A stretch of DNA of 64,000 nucleotides. It comes from Tilletiaria anomala UBC 951 (taxonomy: Eukaryota > Basidiomycota > Exobasidiomycetes > Georgefischeriales > Tilletiariaceae). The translations under genes were made by a program, and so were the position numbers. Shown in pieces: positions 1 to 12,619 of the stretch. The DNA is taken from NCBI RefSeq assembly GCF_000711695.1, contig NW_013546921.1, positions 1 to 64,000 on the forward strand, in the 5' to 3' direction. How positions within the stretch are numbered: the first letter of the stretch is position 1; every line of letters begins with the position of its first letter. The notes below the pieces were generated by a model. That model was not told where the DNA came from and did no database searches. It saw only the letters and a program-made list of their open reading frames with translations.

Positions 1-162
1 CGGAATACTTGAATTTTGATTTGACTTGGCCCAGTGACATGCGGAAGGGAAGCCACCTACTGATACAAACATGGGTTGGGAGGAAACGAGGCAAAACAAG
101 GAGAAGCGAGGCGGGACGGAGCGGAGCGGAGCGCAGGTGCAAGGAAACAAGAGGGAGAGAGA

Positions 163-1385
163 TCACGGCGAGTAGCACATGCCGGTAGCCGGCTGACTCT
201 CCTGAACCCGTGTCGACGCGCCGCAGTCAGTGCATGTAGCCCACAGCTCGCTGCGCGCGCCGTCGTAGTGCCTGACGCTGAGCTGCGGAATGGACTTGCA
301 GTGCGGCCCGTGACCTTGGGGCGGCGGAGGCGGGTACGAGGGCATGCTAGCATCCCACGCCCGAGACCCGTCCGCAGCGCCACCGGCTGGGAAGCCGTCG
401 ACGCACATCCCCTTTCCGTCTTCGGTGCTGCCACCGCAGGACTCGGGCATGGCGCCAATGGCAGGCTCGAAGATGCCGAAAGCAGTGGATTGCGCAGAGG
501 AGCTACCCGACGCGGACGAGTCGATGCGCGAGCGGGATGTGCTGGTGGCATCAGATGAAGAGCCAGCGGCGGGGTAGAGTGCAAAATCGGGGTACGCAAC
601 GCCACCGTTGTTGGCAAGTGTGCGTGAGCCGAAGAAGCCATCGCATGGCGTGCCAGGCGGCAGCTCGGACGCGGGCGAGGATGGAGAATCTGCAAAGGTT
701 GGGGTCGCGATGAGCGCACATCCACGCTGCTGCACACAGGACCGCCAACTTACGCGAGGAGCCAGGAAAGACAATGGGCGTGGATTGCTGCTGAGAGGCT
801 AGCTGCAGCGTCTTGTACAGAGCAGCTGCATTTCCTTGGCCTGGAAGCATGTTGAGACCTGCCAGCATCTGCCGGTTGAGATCTTCAGGCAGAGGATGGA
901 ACTTGGCTTCCTGGTCCATCGTGCCAGGCATGCAGCGTGGCAGAGAGAGCTGTCGTGAAGAGTGGGGAGTACGCGTTAGTGCGGGTTTCGAAAGAGTATA
1001 ATGTAATAATGTGCATGTATGCGCATCGCGTGCTTGCATGCAACGCATATATCACGTTCAAACACACCTTCCGACGTTCTGCCAGGTTGCCGGCAAAGCC
1101 ATCATGCACATCCTCCTCGTCATTGGCCTTCCGCTTCCTACCTGCGCCCGCACCAGCCGCGGCGGGGATGGGGATTTTGACTGGGCCAAAATTAAGCACG
1201 CCTGACATTGGCATCACGCCGTCTTGAACATCTATGGGCGATGGCTTGAGCTGCTGGTGCTGCGGCAGTTGCAGTTGCAGGTGCGAGTGCGGCTGGCGCT
1301 GCTGCTCGGCGGCCAGTTCCTGCTGCTCGAGCACATGTTGCGCGTGCATGTAGGCGCCGTAGCCGTAAGCGGAGTTGGGGAACAT
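163..1385 (-). CDS. Orphan low-complexity protein, 3 exons, 346 aa
   Basis: Exons read as 1385..1068, 949..754 and 689..163, joined by GT-AG introns. The frame closes exactly over 346 residues, which supports an intact gene. The start is the ATG beginning MFPNSAYGYG. The N-terminal half is rich in Gln and His and then has a basic patch (GRKRK, residues about 80-84) that could be a nuclear localisation signal. The middle is rich in Ser, Gly and Pro. The C-terminus holds the most structured-looking segment, RSELWATCTDCG, with one CxxC pair, which could be half of a metal site. I do not recognise the family. Composition suggests a nuclear regulatory protein, but this is inference only. A long pyrimidine-rich region without genes lies upstream. 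Confidence 0.6.
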
Positions 1386-2877
1386 GGTGATGGGCCTTAT
1401 TGGGCAAAAGAGAGGAGAGAGTGAGTGAGAAAAGACAAGGCGGTCGTACGAGTCAGTGCAGTTGCAAGATACGGATGCAGATGCAAGTCGAGTTGCGGGC
1501 AAGTGCGAGAAGAGCTGTGCTGAGGTTGCGTTCTTGACTTAGCTGGACTCGTGTTGATCGCTTGCGGAGAGCAGATGGAGGACAAGTCGCAGTCGAAACG
1601 GAAACGCGTCTCGGGGGAGTTGTTGTGTCACGCGACGGCGCGTCACGATGTGCCTGGAGCGCGGCGGATGAGAGACGCGAGTAGCTGCCGGAGGAGTCGC
1701 ACGCAAGTTGATGCAAGAGTGCGAAGGTGAGCTGTAGTGAGGTTGATGGAGGGGGCGATGTCGTTGCAAGGATGGATGCCTGGCGGATGTGTGGATTGTG
1801 ATGAAGAGGGAGGTGATATCCAGTGGAGAGTGTGGCAGCCACACCTCGAGCCTGCTATTCGCAGGTTTTCCCACGAGCGAACACCAGACTCCCACAGACC
1901 AAAGGCATGTGCTTCGCATGCGGAGAGCGAGAGTCTGACCCATGGGAGAGACAAGGGGCGAGTGTTCCGACTTCCGAACGACGATAGCAATAAAAGACCA
2001 GTGCAGAGTGGAATTCGGAACTTCGAGAGGGACAAGCAAGGGCAATCCTTGTGTCAGAGTGCAAGCACCCTTGCTTTCTCGGCCGAGAACGCTCGTTGCT
2101 GATGGGATGTGCTGAAGTAGCAGCAGATCAGCCTCTCGCCTTCAACGCTCGGCTCTCTCATACTCTCCCGCTCCCTCCCTCCCCCATTTCCCCCACTCTC
2201 TCGCGAGAGCTTCCTCTCATCATCACGCGACAAAGTCTCGTCGACTGCACACAGATAAGTAGTAGCTGCGCATTCATCTGACCTTGTCACTCGTCAATAA
2301 GCGATAGACAGACAGTACACCTTGCTCATCGAGCGGGTCAGTGGATACAAGGTGCCCACACGCTCAATATTGCACCTCCCACCGTCAACTACCTCAATGC
2401 AACGTAGTCACTGGCCAATATTCAAACTTTTGGTTGCCGCCTTGTCAATTGGATGCTCATTTTGCAGACGTTCTCCGGTGCATACGAAGCAACGCATTTT
2501 TGACAGGCAGCGACTAAGGATTGTCTTCCGGTGGACCCGTACTTTGCACTTGTTCGCAGTGTGATGCGCTCCGGGTCTTGTGGCGTACGTAGCTGAGCGC
2601 CCGTAATACCGGGACAAGTCGAGCAATGATTCGAGCACTTGGGGGAGGGGGGGTGACTCCCTTGAAAAACAGACACGCATATGCTTTCAGCGGTGTCCAG
2701 TACTCCAGCAACCAATACGCACACATGCGCATATAGTACACCGTCATCGCATGCAAATGGCTCAACCTGGGCCCCCAGCTCTGCGTGAGACAGATTGGAG
2801 GCTATGCCGGCGCTCGTGCGATGGTGAACGCCAATGTCTTATTCTGGTAGTAAGGTTGTTCAAAGTCTGTTCGTGTG
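1386..2877. other. Intergenic region, no gene seen
   Basis: About 1.5 kb between two minus-strand genes. No open frame here has convincing codon use or homology. A pyrimidine-rich tract lies at about 2155-2215 on the plus strand (purine-rich on the strand of the downstream gene), as often seen in fungal promoters and leaders. It probably holds the promoter and leader of the gene ending at 163 and the 3' end of the gene to its right. Confidence 0.5.
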
Positions 2878-4705
2878 TCAATGTACGCTGAGATGTACCA
2901 GGAGAGATCGCATTTTAGTCCACACCATGTCACCCACAGCAGCACATTGGGCATATTCACTCGCACTACCTTGCAGATAGAGCCTGTAAGCGGCAGCACT
3001 GCAAGCCCCAAGTTGCGAGTGGAAAGTTAGAGCGTTGGTGTTCTGTCGGAACCAGCAGATTTCAGCACGACTGCTGCTCACCAGCGCTCGAAAAGTCGGT
3101 GAAAAGTCAGTAAAGTCCTGAAGCAGAGCGACAAGCTGCTCGTCTGGCAATGATAAGAATGGTGTAAAGTCGCCCTGCTGAATATAATCCATTACCGTGC
3201 ACGGTGCCGCCTCCTCGATGTGCGCGTGTGCTCCATCTGCGGGGATGAGCATGAGCTCCATTTCGACAGAGGACAAGTCGGTCTGCACGCCGACGCTCGC
3301 TTTCTTCTTCGGGGCACACTTGCGCTTCTTCGCAGTTGGAGGAGCTTCGAGGCTATCCGCCTGCGTGAGAAAATGCGCCTTGGTGGTCGACTTTGCATCA
3401 ATGAGTTGCGATTGGACTCCTTTCATGCTACCCTCTGTGTGCTGCTGCCTTCGCGCAGCGGGAGAGGAGTTACGCACAGCTGAGGCAGAGGGAGGCGAAG
3501 GCTCTGCCGGAGGTCCCGTCGCCGTCTGCTGTTCACAGGTGTGTGCTTGCTCCCCCGCCAATAGCGCTCCATGAGAACTGAGGGCATTTGAGATTGCGAC
3601 CGTGCCCTGTGCCACAGAACCGTTCGAAGCTGAGCTCAATGCGAGGAGCGCAGAGACCGCCAATGGCAGCTTCGAGGGCTGAGGTCTGGGATGCGTGTCC
3701 TCGAATGGGTCCGGTGCACGTACGCAGCTTGCTCGAAGAGTCGGCTGCGCAGCAGGAAGTTTCGAGGCCGGTTTGCAAGCGTTAGGATCGACCTTTGCTT
3801 CAAATGTGCCAACAGCGGCTCCTTGACCTTTCCCTTTGGCGTTGCGAGTGCTCTTCGCCGCTGGACCTATAGGGCAAACGTTCTGGAAGAAGGATCGGTC
3901 AACTCATCAGAGCAGAAGGCGTGGCCGGTCGCAAAAGCTCCAAGCATGCACTTCGATTAGGTCAACGAAGCGCTGCGCCTCTGCTTCGCTCTTGAACATC
4001 AACTGGAAGCGGCGATAAAACGTCTGTACGGAGATATATGCAACGTGAGTGCTGAATCTGTCAAACAATCTCAACGCTTATGACCGACATGTTCGGGGGA
4101 AAACGACGGATGAGCGGGGCAGCGGTAGCGAACACCGACAACTGATCCTTGATAGACGGCTTTGAGAGGCATCTGCGACCGTTTCAGGGAAGGGTCCGTC
4201 TCGCTTTGTGGCAGCGACGATGACGCGATAGTCGCTGAACTCTGCATATACTCGGCAAAGTCTAATTTCTCCTGGGGTTGGAAGCGTAAGAGCGAGCACC
4301 GAACGAAGAACGTCAGATGCCGAAGGAGGTAGGAAGATGAGGCAAAGAAGTTCTGCTGCGCACGAGAAGCATGCATTTCTCTTCCCTTTGCGAGCCCAAG
4401 GGCGCGCTATATGCGCCTTGGCTCGGTAGCTGCTGGCTAAACGCAGGCACATCGTCCTGAATGCGCCACTCGACCGTGAGGATCATCTTTTCGTGTGCGT
4501 TCATCATCTTGTGTCCCTGAGGCGCGGTCGTCTCGCATGACTGCATGTCCAGAACACATTCAAGCGAGGGCCGAGAATAGTGCTGCCACGTCACTTGGTC
4601 ACTGGGGCGGCCATCAGAGGGTGTGCTTTTGGTACGACCTTCGCTGTACTTGGCCAAACTGAAGCGGTGAGTCACCACCCTCCTCGTGCTTGCTGACGCG
4701 GACAT
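2878..4705 (-). CDS. Uncharacterised protein, possibly Rec114-like
   Basis: A multi-exon gene whose borders are only partly resolved. Coding blocks: from the ATG at 4705 to about 4360 (KYSEG, HYSRPSLE, KMILTVEW); about 4265-4080 (LDFAEYMQ); about 4032-3950 (FYRRFQLMFKSEAEA); and a long last exon of about 3895-2878. The first and third blocks resemble the strand-rich N-terminal PH-like fold of the meiotic double-strand-break factor Rec114: an aromatic/Tyr motif, then a hydrophobic strand, then a 'RF..F.SE.EA..F' strand-helix. A Ser/Ala-rich linker with a Lys-rich patch (KKRKCAPKKK) leads to a short C-terminal helical segment (LSLPDEQLVALLQDF). That layout fits Rec114, a protein that diverges very fast, but the call is weak. 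An extra 5' exon could lie at about 4880-4760, where a CTAAC and a CAG acceptor are visible. Confidence 0.3.
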
Positions 4706-4951
4706 CGTATAGGCCTTTGGATTGATCACTGCAGGAACGTCGTCAGATCCGAGTGGAAGAGAGATGGACAAAAGTTGCAATCGGCAGGCCGTCACACATC
4801 GAAGAGAGCAGGGCAGCGATTGTGCGCTCGACGGTGGACAGCTTTGCGTCTTTGGGGAAACAAAGACAACATCGAACAACCTGAAGGAATGTGGGGTTAG
4901 TTGCAAAAGGCGATTGATATCAGTAATCGAATCGTAGTCCTAAAGTGTGAG

Positions 4952-4980
4952 ATGTGAAATGTGAAATGTGAAATGTGAAA
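4952..4980 (+). repeat. Short tandem repeat, unit ATGTGAA x4
   Basis: Four perfect copies of the 7-base unit ATGTGAA stand head to tail in the gap between the gene ending at 2878 and RIO2. There is no sign that it is coding. Confidence 0.8.
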
Positions 4981-5311
4981 CTGAAAGTTGGGATCGAGGA
5001 AAGGCCACCAAAAGCTGTTGCAGGCGTGTCCCTTAGGCCAAGGGTGGGTCGTTAGCTGCTTTGATGGCGGTTTGGGGTGAATAATCGCACTTCAACAAGT
5101 TGCAAAAAGCATGTGGGAGTTGATATGGAGTTTCAAGCTGCGAGCGTCAAGGCTCACATGGACGATCACCTTTGCTGATGTGAACATATTGCAATAGAGT
5201 GAAGTAGGCTACACAGTCAATAGATCACCGGTCTGCGCCAAACTTGCAAGCGCACGGCACTAGGGAAAGTCGCTGATGAATTGGACGGAAAGCATTGGCT
5301 GTAAGCTGCGA
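4981..5311. other. Intergenic region, no gene seen
   Basis: A short AT-richer stretch between the 5' end of the possible Rec114-like gene and the 3' end of RIO2, both on the minus strand. No gene or clear regulatory element was recognised beyond the heptamer repeat at its left edge. Confidence 0.5.
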
Positions 5312-7403
5312 TCAGAAGGACATGGCGTTCTTGACGACATCGCTCTTAGCTTTGCCACCAGGGTGTGCTCGGCCAGTCTTGCCAGCATGTGCCTTCTTCC
5401 CATGATGCTTTTCGGCCTTGAGCGTTTTCCTTGCCCTCTCCGCTGCAACGCGCATCGCGATGAGACGCTGGTCTCCTTCCGCCGCTGCTTTCTCTGCTGC
5501 GCCACGTGAAGGGAGGACAGCAGGTCGACGTCGTGGTTTGCTGTCATTTTCGGACGCTGAGTGTGACCCATCTTCATCCAGGCTTTCTCCTTCGCTAAGC
5601 TCGCCTTCGTGCTCTCCGTCCTCGCTGTCCGATCCTTCTTCCTCGTCATCATCACCATCATCATCATCATCGTCTTCTTCGTCCGACTCTGACACTGTGG
5701 CTTTACCTGCAAGTCGAAGCTGTCGCATGTGCTGTGCAAGTGGAAATGAGGGTGCTCAGGAGAGGCTAAAAAGGTCGAGAGCAAGGTGCGCAGACTCACC
5801 TCTTCCAGATCTCTCTCTAATCTCCCGCCAGCTCCGAATCCACTCGCCTTGACAAGCGCATCCAGCTCTAGCACCTCTCCAAGCTCCGGGTCCCTTTCGT
5901 CTTCAATCCCAGGATCGATGCCAGGATCCTTATCTTCATCAGCTATTTGGCTCTCTTCATCGTCAACACTCAGGACCTTTCCTTTTGCACGCAGTGCAGC
6001 AGCAGCGACCTCGCGTCGCTTTGCACGGTCGACCGGCACAACATCTCGGAACCTTGGGTACTCTTCTGAAATGTAGCGGAAGCGCTTGCGGAAGAATCGC
6101 CGGACGCATTGTACGTCTCGGTCAAAGAAGCTGAAGTTCGATCGTGGACGCGATGTCAGCCGCATTTTTATCCACACTACAACCGACTCAACTCACTATT
6201 CAGCGTTCTCATGTTCGACGCTAATCATTTGCGGAAAGTCGATGACGATGGGCTCGATCTCGGTGCCATCGTCGAATGTCACACGCTCCCCTCCTTCATC
6301 ATCACACTCTTCATCAGAGCTCCCGTCCTCTTCGCCTTGCAACCTTTTCTGCGACGGTGCGTCCTCGATCGCCTGGGCTTGGGGCGCCAAAACGAGGCGT
6401 TGAAAGCCTCGGCCCTCTTCTATTCGCTCATGGTCACTCGCCTGCAGAGGCAATCGCCGAGGATCTGAAGACTGCTCTTCAGTGCGGGCTGCGGTGTCAT
6501 CCTTGTATTGGGTGTGGCACTCGTGTTCGGTTTCTCGATCGTCTGCCTCGACCTCCTTGATCATCAAGTTAAACTCATTGAAGTCTCCGTGTATGAGACC
6601 TGCCCGTGCAAAGCGCACAATGAGTTTCATGAGTTTTGAGTATAGGGGACCGACTTGCGTTTGGGGCAACTCTGCGACTTGACGAAGGGGATAGGCATTG
6701 GAAATGTATGACATCACGATGCAGTGACGTGACTGAGCAATTGGCCTCGGCACAGGAAATCCGTGCGAATGCAAGATCTGCAATAGAGAGGCGCATCAGC
6801 ATGTGTGTTTCTGAAAAAATCTAAGACGAGTGCTTACCTGCATGAATGCAAATTCCTTCATGGCAGAAAGCTTACTGAGATACATCCAGCTTGCACTTTT
6901 TCGCTTGCCCATGTAGTCACGTTTCTCTTTGACCTTACGAAAGCTGATACGACCGAGTCGATGAATCTTGAGAATGCGCTGATCTTCTTCCGGGCCGGAT
7001 ACAATGTAAATGTCTGCAGGATAGTGAGATTAAGCGAGTGAGCAATGCTGGACTTGTCGGACAAGCTGTGCTGCAGGGACATACCACTCTCCTTGCCTAC
7101 GCCGACCTGATGGCCGACAGCCTCGATGCTATCATCCTTGCTCAGGGCCCTCACGGCAAGAAAGTCGTAGCCTCCATATGTGAGTCTATATCCGTCGTAT
7201 TTCGCATTCTGAACTCTAGCGATGAGGTTGCGTTTCGCCAGAGAGCCCATGAGCTTGTTCAGTCCAGAATGTCGCAGCCCAGATATCTGCGCGATAAGCG
7301 CAGAGGGAACAATCTCATGGTTCTTTGACCCTTGTTCAAAAGCCTTCAAGACCTTGAATTCTTCAGACGTGATATATCGCAGATCAGTCGCGTCCAACTT
7401 CAT
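5312..7403 (-). CDS. RIO2: Serine/threonine kinase/ATPase RIO2
   Basis: Five exons (7403..7085, 7013..6838, 6777..6197, 6130..5800, 5731..5312) give 608 residues with every phase matching. The N-terminus is the RIO2 winged helix (MKLDATDLRYITSEEF). The RIO kinase core follows, with the catalytic loop LIHGDFNEFN and the metal-binding DFPQ in IDFPQMISV. After it comes the RIO2 signature NAEYFFDRDVQCVRRFF. The C-terminus is long, acidic (runs of Asp/Glu) and then basic, as in fungal Rio2. The family acts as an ATPase in late cytoplasmic maturation of the pre-40S ribosome and release of assembly factors. An Asp/Glu/Ser-rich insertion sits inside the kinase core between the catalytic loop and DFPQ. 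The call rests on these motifs and is firm. Confidence 0.96.
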
Positions 7404-10400
7404 GATCGCAGCGGACTGCGGCTGTTTGCCGGGCGAAGGTGTGCTGACTTAGGTGCCTGGTCTTCGGGGATCTCGGCGGATGGTACGTGCTTGCAGAGAG
7501 CGATTTATGCTTTCATTCGCTCGTGATCGTCGCCTCACTCTTCTATGCGGACATCAGCGACACGGCCAAGGTGTATTGACTCTTGCAGCAGAAGTTTAGA
7601 CCCAGTGGGCAGTAAGTAGCCAGTAATGAATGGATACTAAAGTGGGCTGTGAGTCTGTGAGATGGCGAGTATGAGTGGTGAACGTGATGGCAAATTCATC
7701 ACGATTGCGACCGCCCAAGGCCAAAAAAAAGAGCTTACGTAATGCCACTATTTGTGGCATTCTGATGCTTCGCTGAACCGCGCTTCACTCTTAACAAAAT
7801 GACGGCACTGACTGCGGACTGTAGGGGCACGGGAAGCTTGCTACTTTGGGAACGAGTGACGTGTCTTTGGAATGACCAGACCAGGCTTAAAATTGACTCA
7901 TGTATCAGTTCGGCCTCGGGGCTTGGGCGCTGGCTCGCAAAGCAGCCGTGAGGTCCCATGGGCATTTTGAATCCCAAAGCTGCCTTGCGACTTGCGAATA
8001 TGCATGGCGAGCTGTAGAGCCTGATGGATGCTCGTCGGTGCAACCCTGTCACCAATATCAGAGACCATCGAGTGTTGCTAAGCGATTCCGAGACGTGGCA
8101 GATACGTAATTGGCTCTCAACACTGTTGCGATATGATGTGTCTCATGATCACGAACAAGAACAAGAACGCTGCTCTCCTCGCAACGAGCCTCCGTACCTT
8201 TCTCCACGGATCTGAGCCAGACCAACTAGCCATTGAGAGAAGCCCAGACATTCAACGTCCAGGGGCCCATGAGACACTTATCTGACAACCTGCCATGTCC
8301 GCTTGCTCGATGTGCTTTGATCCTGGAGCTGATTGACCCACTATCCGCTAAAAGACATTCCGCAGCAGAGGCAGTTGCGCTGCTCGAACGCATCTGCGAT
8401 GGGTGAGTCAAGATATTGTACTTCGGCCTAATCGCGTCGCTATAACAAATCGTTGCCCTTGCCGCCATCTGCGTGGAAATTCGTCGCATTCTGAATGTCT
8501 ACCCTGGTTGGAATGCCCTTCAAAAGCCTCTGGAGCGTAAGACCTCCTAGCCTTCCCGCTTACCTTTTGGCGCTCGAGGTCATAGAACAGGAAAGGGGAT
8601 CCGCCTTTCCCATGTAAACCTTTCAATACTTGATGATTTGTGTGTTTCAGCGCTCGGCCCCTCCGCGTTCAGCCTCCAACCTCCTGCGCGTGCAAGGTTG
8701 AGCATCCATGTTCGCGGTCCAGCGTAAGGTTAAGCGTTCATGTTTACTGCGTTCACCGCTCAGCACTCAGTCCGCAATGCTTATAGAATTTCAATGGCAG
8801 CCACCTTGCTTCGTGGAGGGAAGTCGTACTATGAATGGTAATTTTAAACGGTTCGATGGAACCAACGAAGGGCACGATAATGCGACGAGAAGGTCATATG
8901 ATCAGCCCCAATGGGGTGGCAGGAGGCAGGCAGGTGGTGACGTGACAAGCTGCACCAGTCGCTCATCACTCACCTTCCGCAACAGGTTGCAACTGCGGTA
9001 GACCACAAGCTACAACAATAGATCCATAACTATGCATTTATGTACACACCTACACGATGCTGTATAACCGTGCATTCGCGCTGCCCAACTTCCAAGGTGC
9101 GAACTCCATGCAGACAGTTGAAAACTCCGAGCGCTGTCGTACACATCATACATATTAATCGAGATTGGAGTCTGGAGAGGATATAGGCATTGGCAAGACC
9201 CGCTGCCAAAGTTCCGGCAAAGATTCGGGGCAGATTCGGCAATTGCACGAGTAAGGGGATGCAGGGCTCCTAAAATCAATCCCGCATAGGAACAAGGACA
9301 AATACGGAGTCTCCATGCGCCGTGTGCGCCCTCAAAAAACTAAAGGCAAGGAAAAGGGGAACAATTTGAGACTGTTTCGAGGTTCGGCTCAGTCGACAAG
9401 CCACTCCGCACATCCTCCACTTCAACATTTTTTCCTTTCGAGCTCTGTCCTCGTGGCTGGCTTTTTGAGCCTATGTATAGGGAGGACTACAGCGTGCATT
9501 GACTAGTTGCTGGCCATTGCAGTCACGGCCCTGAGTCTTGACGCAACAGTGTACAGCCTTGCACAGCTGGCGTGCAAACAGTCATCAAGCTCTGACCAAG
9601 AAATGGCGATCGAGCCTGATGATGTCTGGCCTGAACCAAACTGAGACACCCACAGGAGGCTCAACACTGGCCGAGCTATACAATGCTACATACGAACTCA
9701 AGCTTACCATAGGCGCATAGCGGCCCTGATGAACCAAATGGCAATCCGCTAATCTCCCATAACCCCCCACGAAAATGGGAAGCATCCGCCGGGAATGCTC
9801 ACACGCTCGCAGGCGAATCAGTCGCTTTTCCCAATTTCCGTTACTGTGAATAATTCGGAATTGCCGTTGGAGTGTTCAAAGTCCAGAGACCAGAAGCCCC
9901 CTTGATCGTGACGATGAAAACGCCAGACCTGGGTCAGAGTGAAGCTCGGTCCTTGCTCTCTGGCCTTTGGGGAAGACTGGGGTTTGGAGAGCGCCGGAGT
10001 GGGGGAGCCGCCGCACACGACTACATAGGAGTATTGTAATGCTCTCTTTTGTGATGCATAGCAGATGCAACCCAATTCAATATAGATATGGAATGTCCAC
10101 TATGGCAAGATTATCGAAGGATATCAACCAGTAAACTACATGTTCGACTGCCAGCCTGTTGACTCATTGGCGGCTCAATGCAGCAGAACGAATCAGACGC
10201 GGGGGAGCAAGGCAGAGCTGCCCCTTTGAAGACGGACCTGGCGGGTGGTAGTGGAACCTGGCAGGTCCGGTCCTTGATTTGCGGCCAGTCGTTGATCGCT
10301 TCCATTTTTGTGACGGTTAGCCGTAAATTCTTATACGCATTATGATGCGCAGGTCTCGTGCGAGTTGTGGCTTATTGCGACTTTGCCGTCTTCCGAGTGC

Positions 10401-11106
10401 CGCGGCCTCCCACAGGGGCTCGTTGGCAAGTGGGCTGGTGCCGAAAATTTGTGATGCTCTCATCGCCCCCTCTCCGCAAACCCTCGGCTTATATTGTATT
10501 TGGCGCTTGCGACATGTCGCGGTGGAGACCCTCCATTATGTACATGACCCCTTCGTTCGCATTTTTGTGTGAACATTTACATATGCACATGTAAGGTAGC
10601 TGAGGGCATGCTTTGTGCACTCTGCAATCTTGTGCCAGGATCGGTCGCGCGTCTGCGTAAAACAAGCCAGCGACCCAACCCGTGCAACGTTTCTGTTAAC
10701 ACGCTCACGGTGCACCAGGCCCGGCTAAGCCCATCTTCCAGACCCCAGCCAGATTCCCCACGTCAGTTTGTGTGGGGAAAGGTCGAAAAGAGTGGGGATA
10801 TCCGGGGCACGAACTTTGTATATGGCAAACAGATAATCGATGATCGAGCCTCACGATACAGTGTGTTCCGTAAGGGGATACATACGGTCCACATGGAGTC
10901 GCACTATACCCTTTGTATCCCATACAACAACTAGAGAGACGTATAAAGAGCAGTTTCCTTAGCTTTGATCTCTCCACCGCATCCCCCGGCCTTCTTCAGC
11001 ATCCCTAGCTCGCCCTCCTCTGCTCCTGCTCCGCCCTCTCGACCATCGCCAAGCCTCAACCTCGAAATATTATCGCCTCCGAACCAACCCTCAAGTTCCA
11101 TGCATC
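7404..11106. other. 3.7 kb stretch without a recognisable gene
   Basis: No open frame in this stretch exceeds about 120 codons and none shows protein-like conservation, a domain motif or splice-linked coding blocks. I saw no terminal repeats, reverse-transcriptase-like or transposase-like motifs and no tRNA. The right edge is the promoter of the MFS gene at 11107, with a TATA-like box at 10942. The left edge is the promoter of RIO2. Confidence 0.5.
10942..10948 (+). promoter_or_regulatory. TATA-like box upstream of the FHS-type transporter
   Basis: TATAAAG lies 165 bases before the start codon at 11107. Between them is a C/T-rich leader typical of highly expressed fungal genes. Position and sequence fit a core promoter, but no transcript start is known. 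Confidence 0.4.
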
Positions 11107-12619
11107 ATGGAGGAACCACAGCAATTGCTCTCTCGTCGTGCGGAGATCGAGAAGACCGCTTTGACTGGCTCGCAGCTCCCACGGGGCCAGTTCATATTCA
11201 GCTTCTCGCTCGTCACCATGCTTTTCTTCCTCTGGGGTCTTTCGTACGGGCTCATTGACTCGCTCAACGCACACGTCCAGACCGTCTTCAACCTCAGCAT
11301 TGCTCAGTCCACCGCTTTCCAAGCGGCCTACTTTGGGTCGTACCTGGTCATGGCCCCATGGGCTGGTGTCTTCATGCGTCGCTTTGGCTTCAAAAAAGGT
11401 ATCCATGTGGGTCTTGGTCTCTTCAGCTTGGGTACGATCATGTTCTGTGAGTGCCACCTGCGTGTGTCAAGATCTGCACGAACTAGCCGGCTGACCTGCA
11501 TCTCGTCCACACAATGCTACAGGGCCTTGCGCTATCTTCAAGAGCTACCCGGGCTTCATCGTGTGTACATTTGTCGCTGCGTCTGGCCTCTCATGGCTCG
11601 AAGTTGCTGCAAACACGTACATCACAGTTCTTGCACCCAAGCCAGGTTCTGCGCCGTTTCTGCTCAGCTTTGCGCAAGCCTTCAATGGTCTCGCCACAGT
11701 GATCGGACCCCTGATCGCCAGCAAAGCCTTCTACTCAGTCGGCGTATCTCTCGGAGGCGTCCAGTACACCTACCTCGGTGTCTCCATGCTCGGTGTCCTG
11801 ATCAACCTCGGCTTCTGGGTTGCGCCGCTGCCTGAGGTTCGCCAAGCCGTCTCGGTCGAAACCGAGAAGCGCATCCAGGGCTCGTTCTGGACCCAATGGC
11901 ACACCACGATCGGTGCCTTCTGCCAGTTCCTCTATGTTGGAGCCCAGGTCGCCTGCGCCGCCCTCAGCATCAACTACATCATCTCCCAGCCCATCCCGGG
12001 ACATCCAGAGGGTATCTCCAAGGCGACCGCTGCCAACATGTACGCCGGTCTCCAGGCCAGCTTCACCCTCGGCAGGTTCCTCACCGCCCCGCTCCTCAAG
12101 AGCTGCGACCCGTGCCTCGTGCTCGGTATCTATGGCGTCATGACTTGCGTTTTCGTCGCTGTTAGCGGGACAGTTGGGGGCATCGCTGGCATCGTCTCTC
12201 TCTACTTCCTTTTCTTCTTCGAGTCTGTGCAATACCCGACAATCTACGCCATCGCCACATCGGGTCTCGGCTCGTACGCGAAGATTGGTGGCTCGTTCGT
12301 CGCTGCCGGTGTGTCGGGCGGTGCATGGTACCCAGCGGCACTGGCTTCCTTCGCCGATCGCAAGGATATTGCGCATGCCCACACGCGCGCGTACTTGCTC
12401 GCTATGTTCGGCTTCGTTGCGGTCTCGGCGTACGGCTTTGGCATGTTTATCGACCAAGGCAAGCGGCGCGGCCACTACACCTGGCGCAACCTCAACGACC
12501 TTGGCAACCTCCCAGCGCGCGGTGAGCTGCCGGCCCAAGCGACCGCCTCAGGCCACTGGGTCACTGAAGCTGGCCAGTCGTCTGTCGAGGAGACTGACTC
12601 GAAGGAGCTGAAGGTATAG
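11107..12619 (+). CDS. MFS transporter, fucose:H+ symporter (FHS) family
   Basis: Two exons (11107..11446, 11523..12619) give 478 residues. The intron is GTGAGT...ACAG and restores the frame at the conserved MFWP. Twelve hydrophobic segments can be traced. The FHS signature is clear: FFLWGLSYGLID in helix 1, MRRFGFKKG in the first cytoplasmic loop, and GLSWLEVAANTYITVLAP, the counterpart of the 'ETAANPY' segment in bacterial L-fucose and glucose/galactose permeases. It should move a sugar with protons across the plasma membrane, but the substrate cannot be read from sequence. A short hydrophilic tail ends the protein. The start follows a TATA-like box and a pyrimidine-rich leader. Confidence 0.9.
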
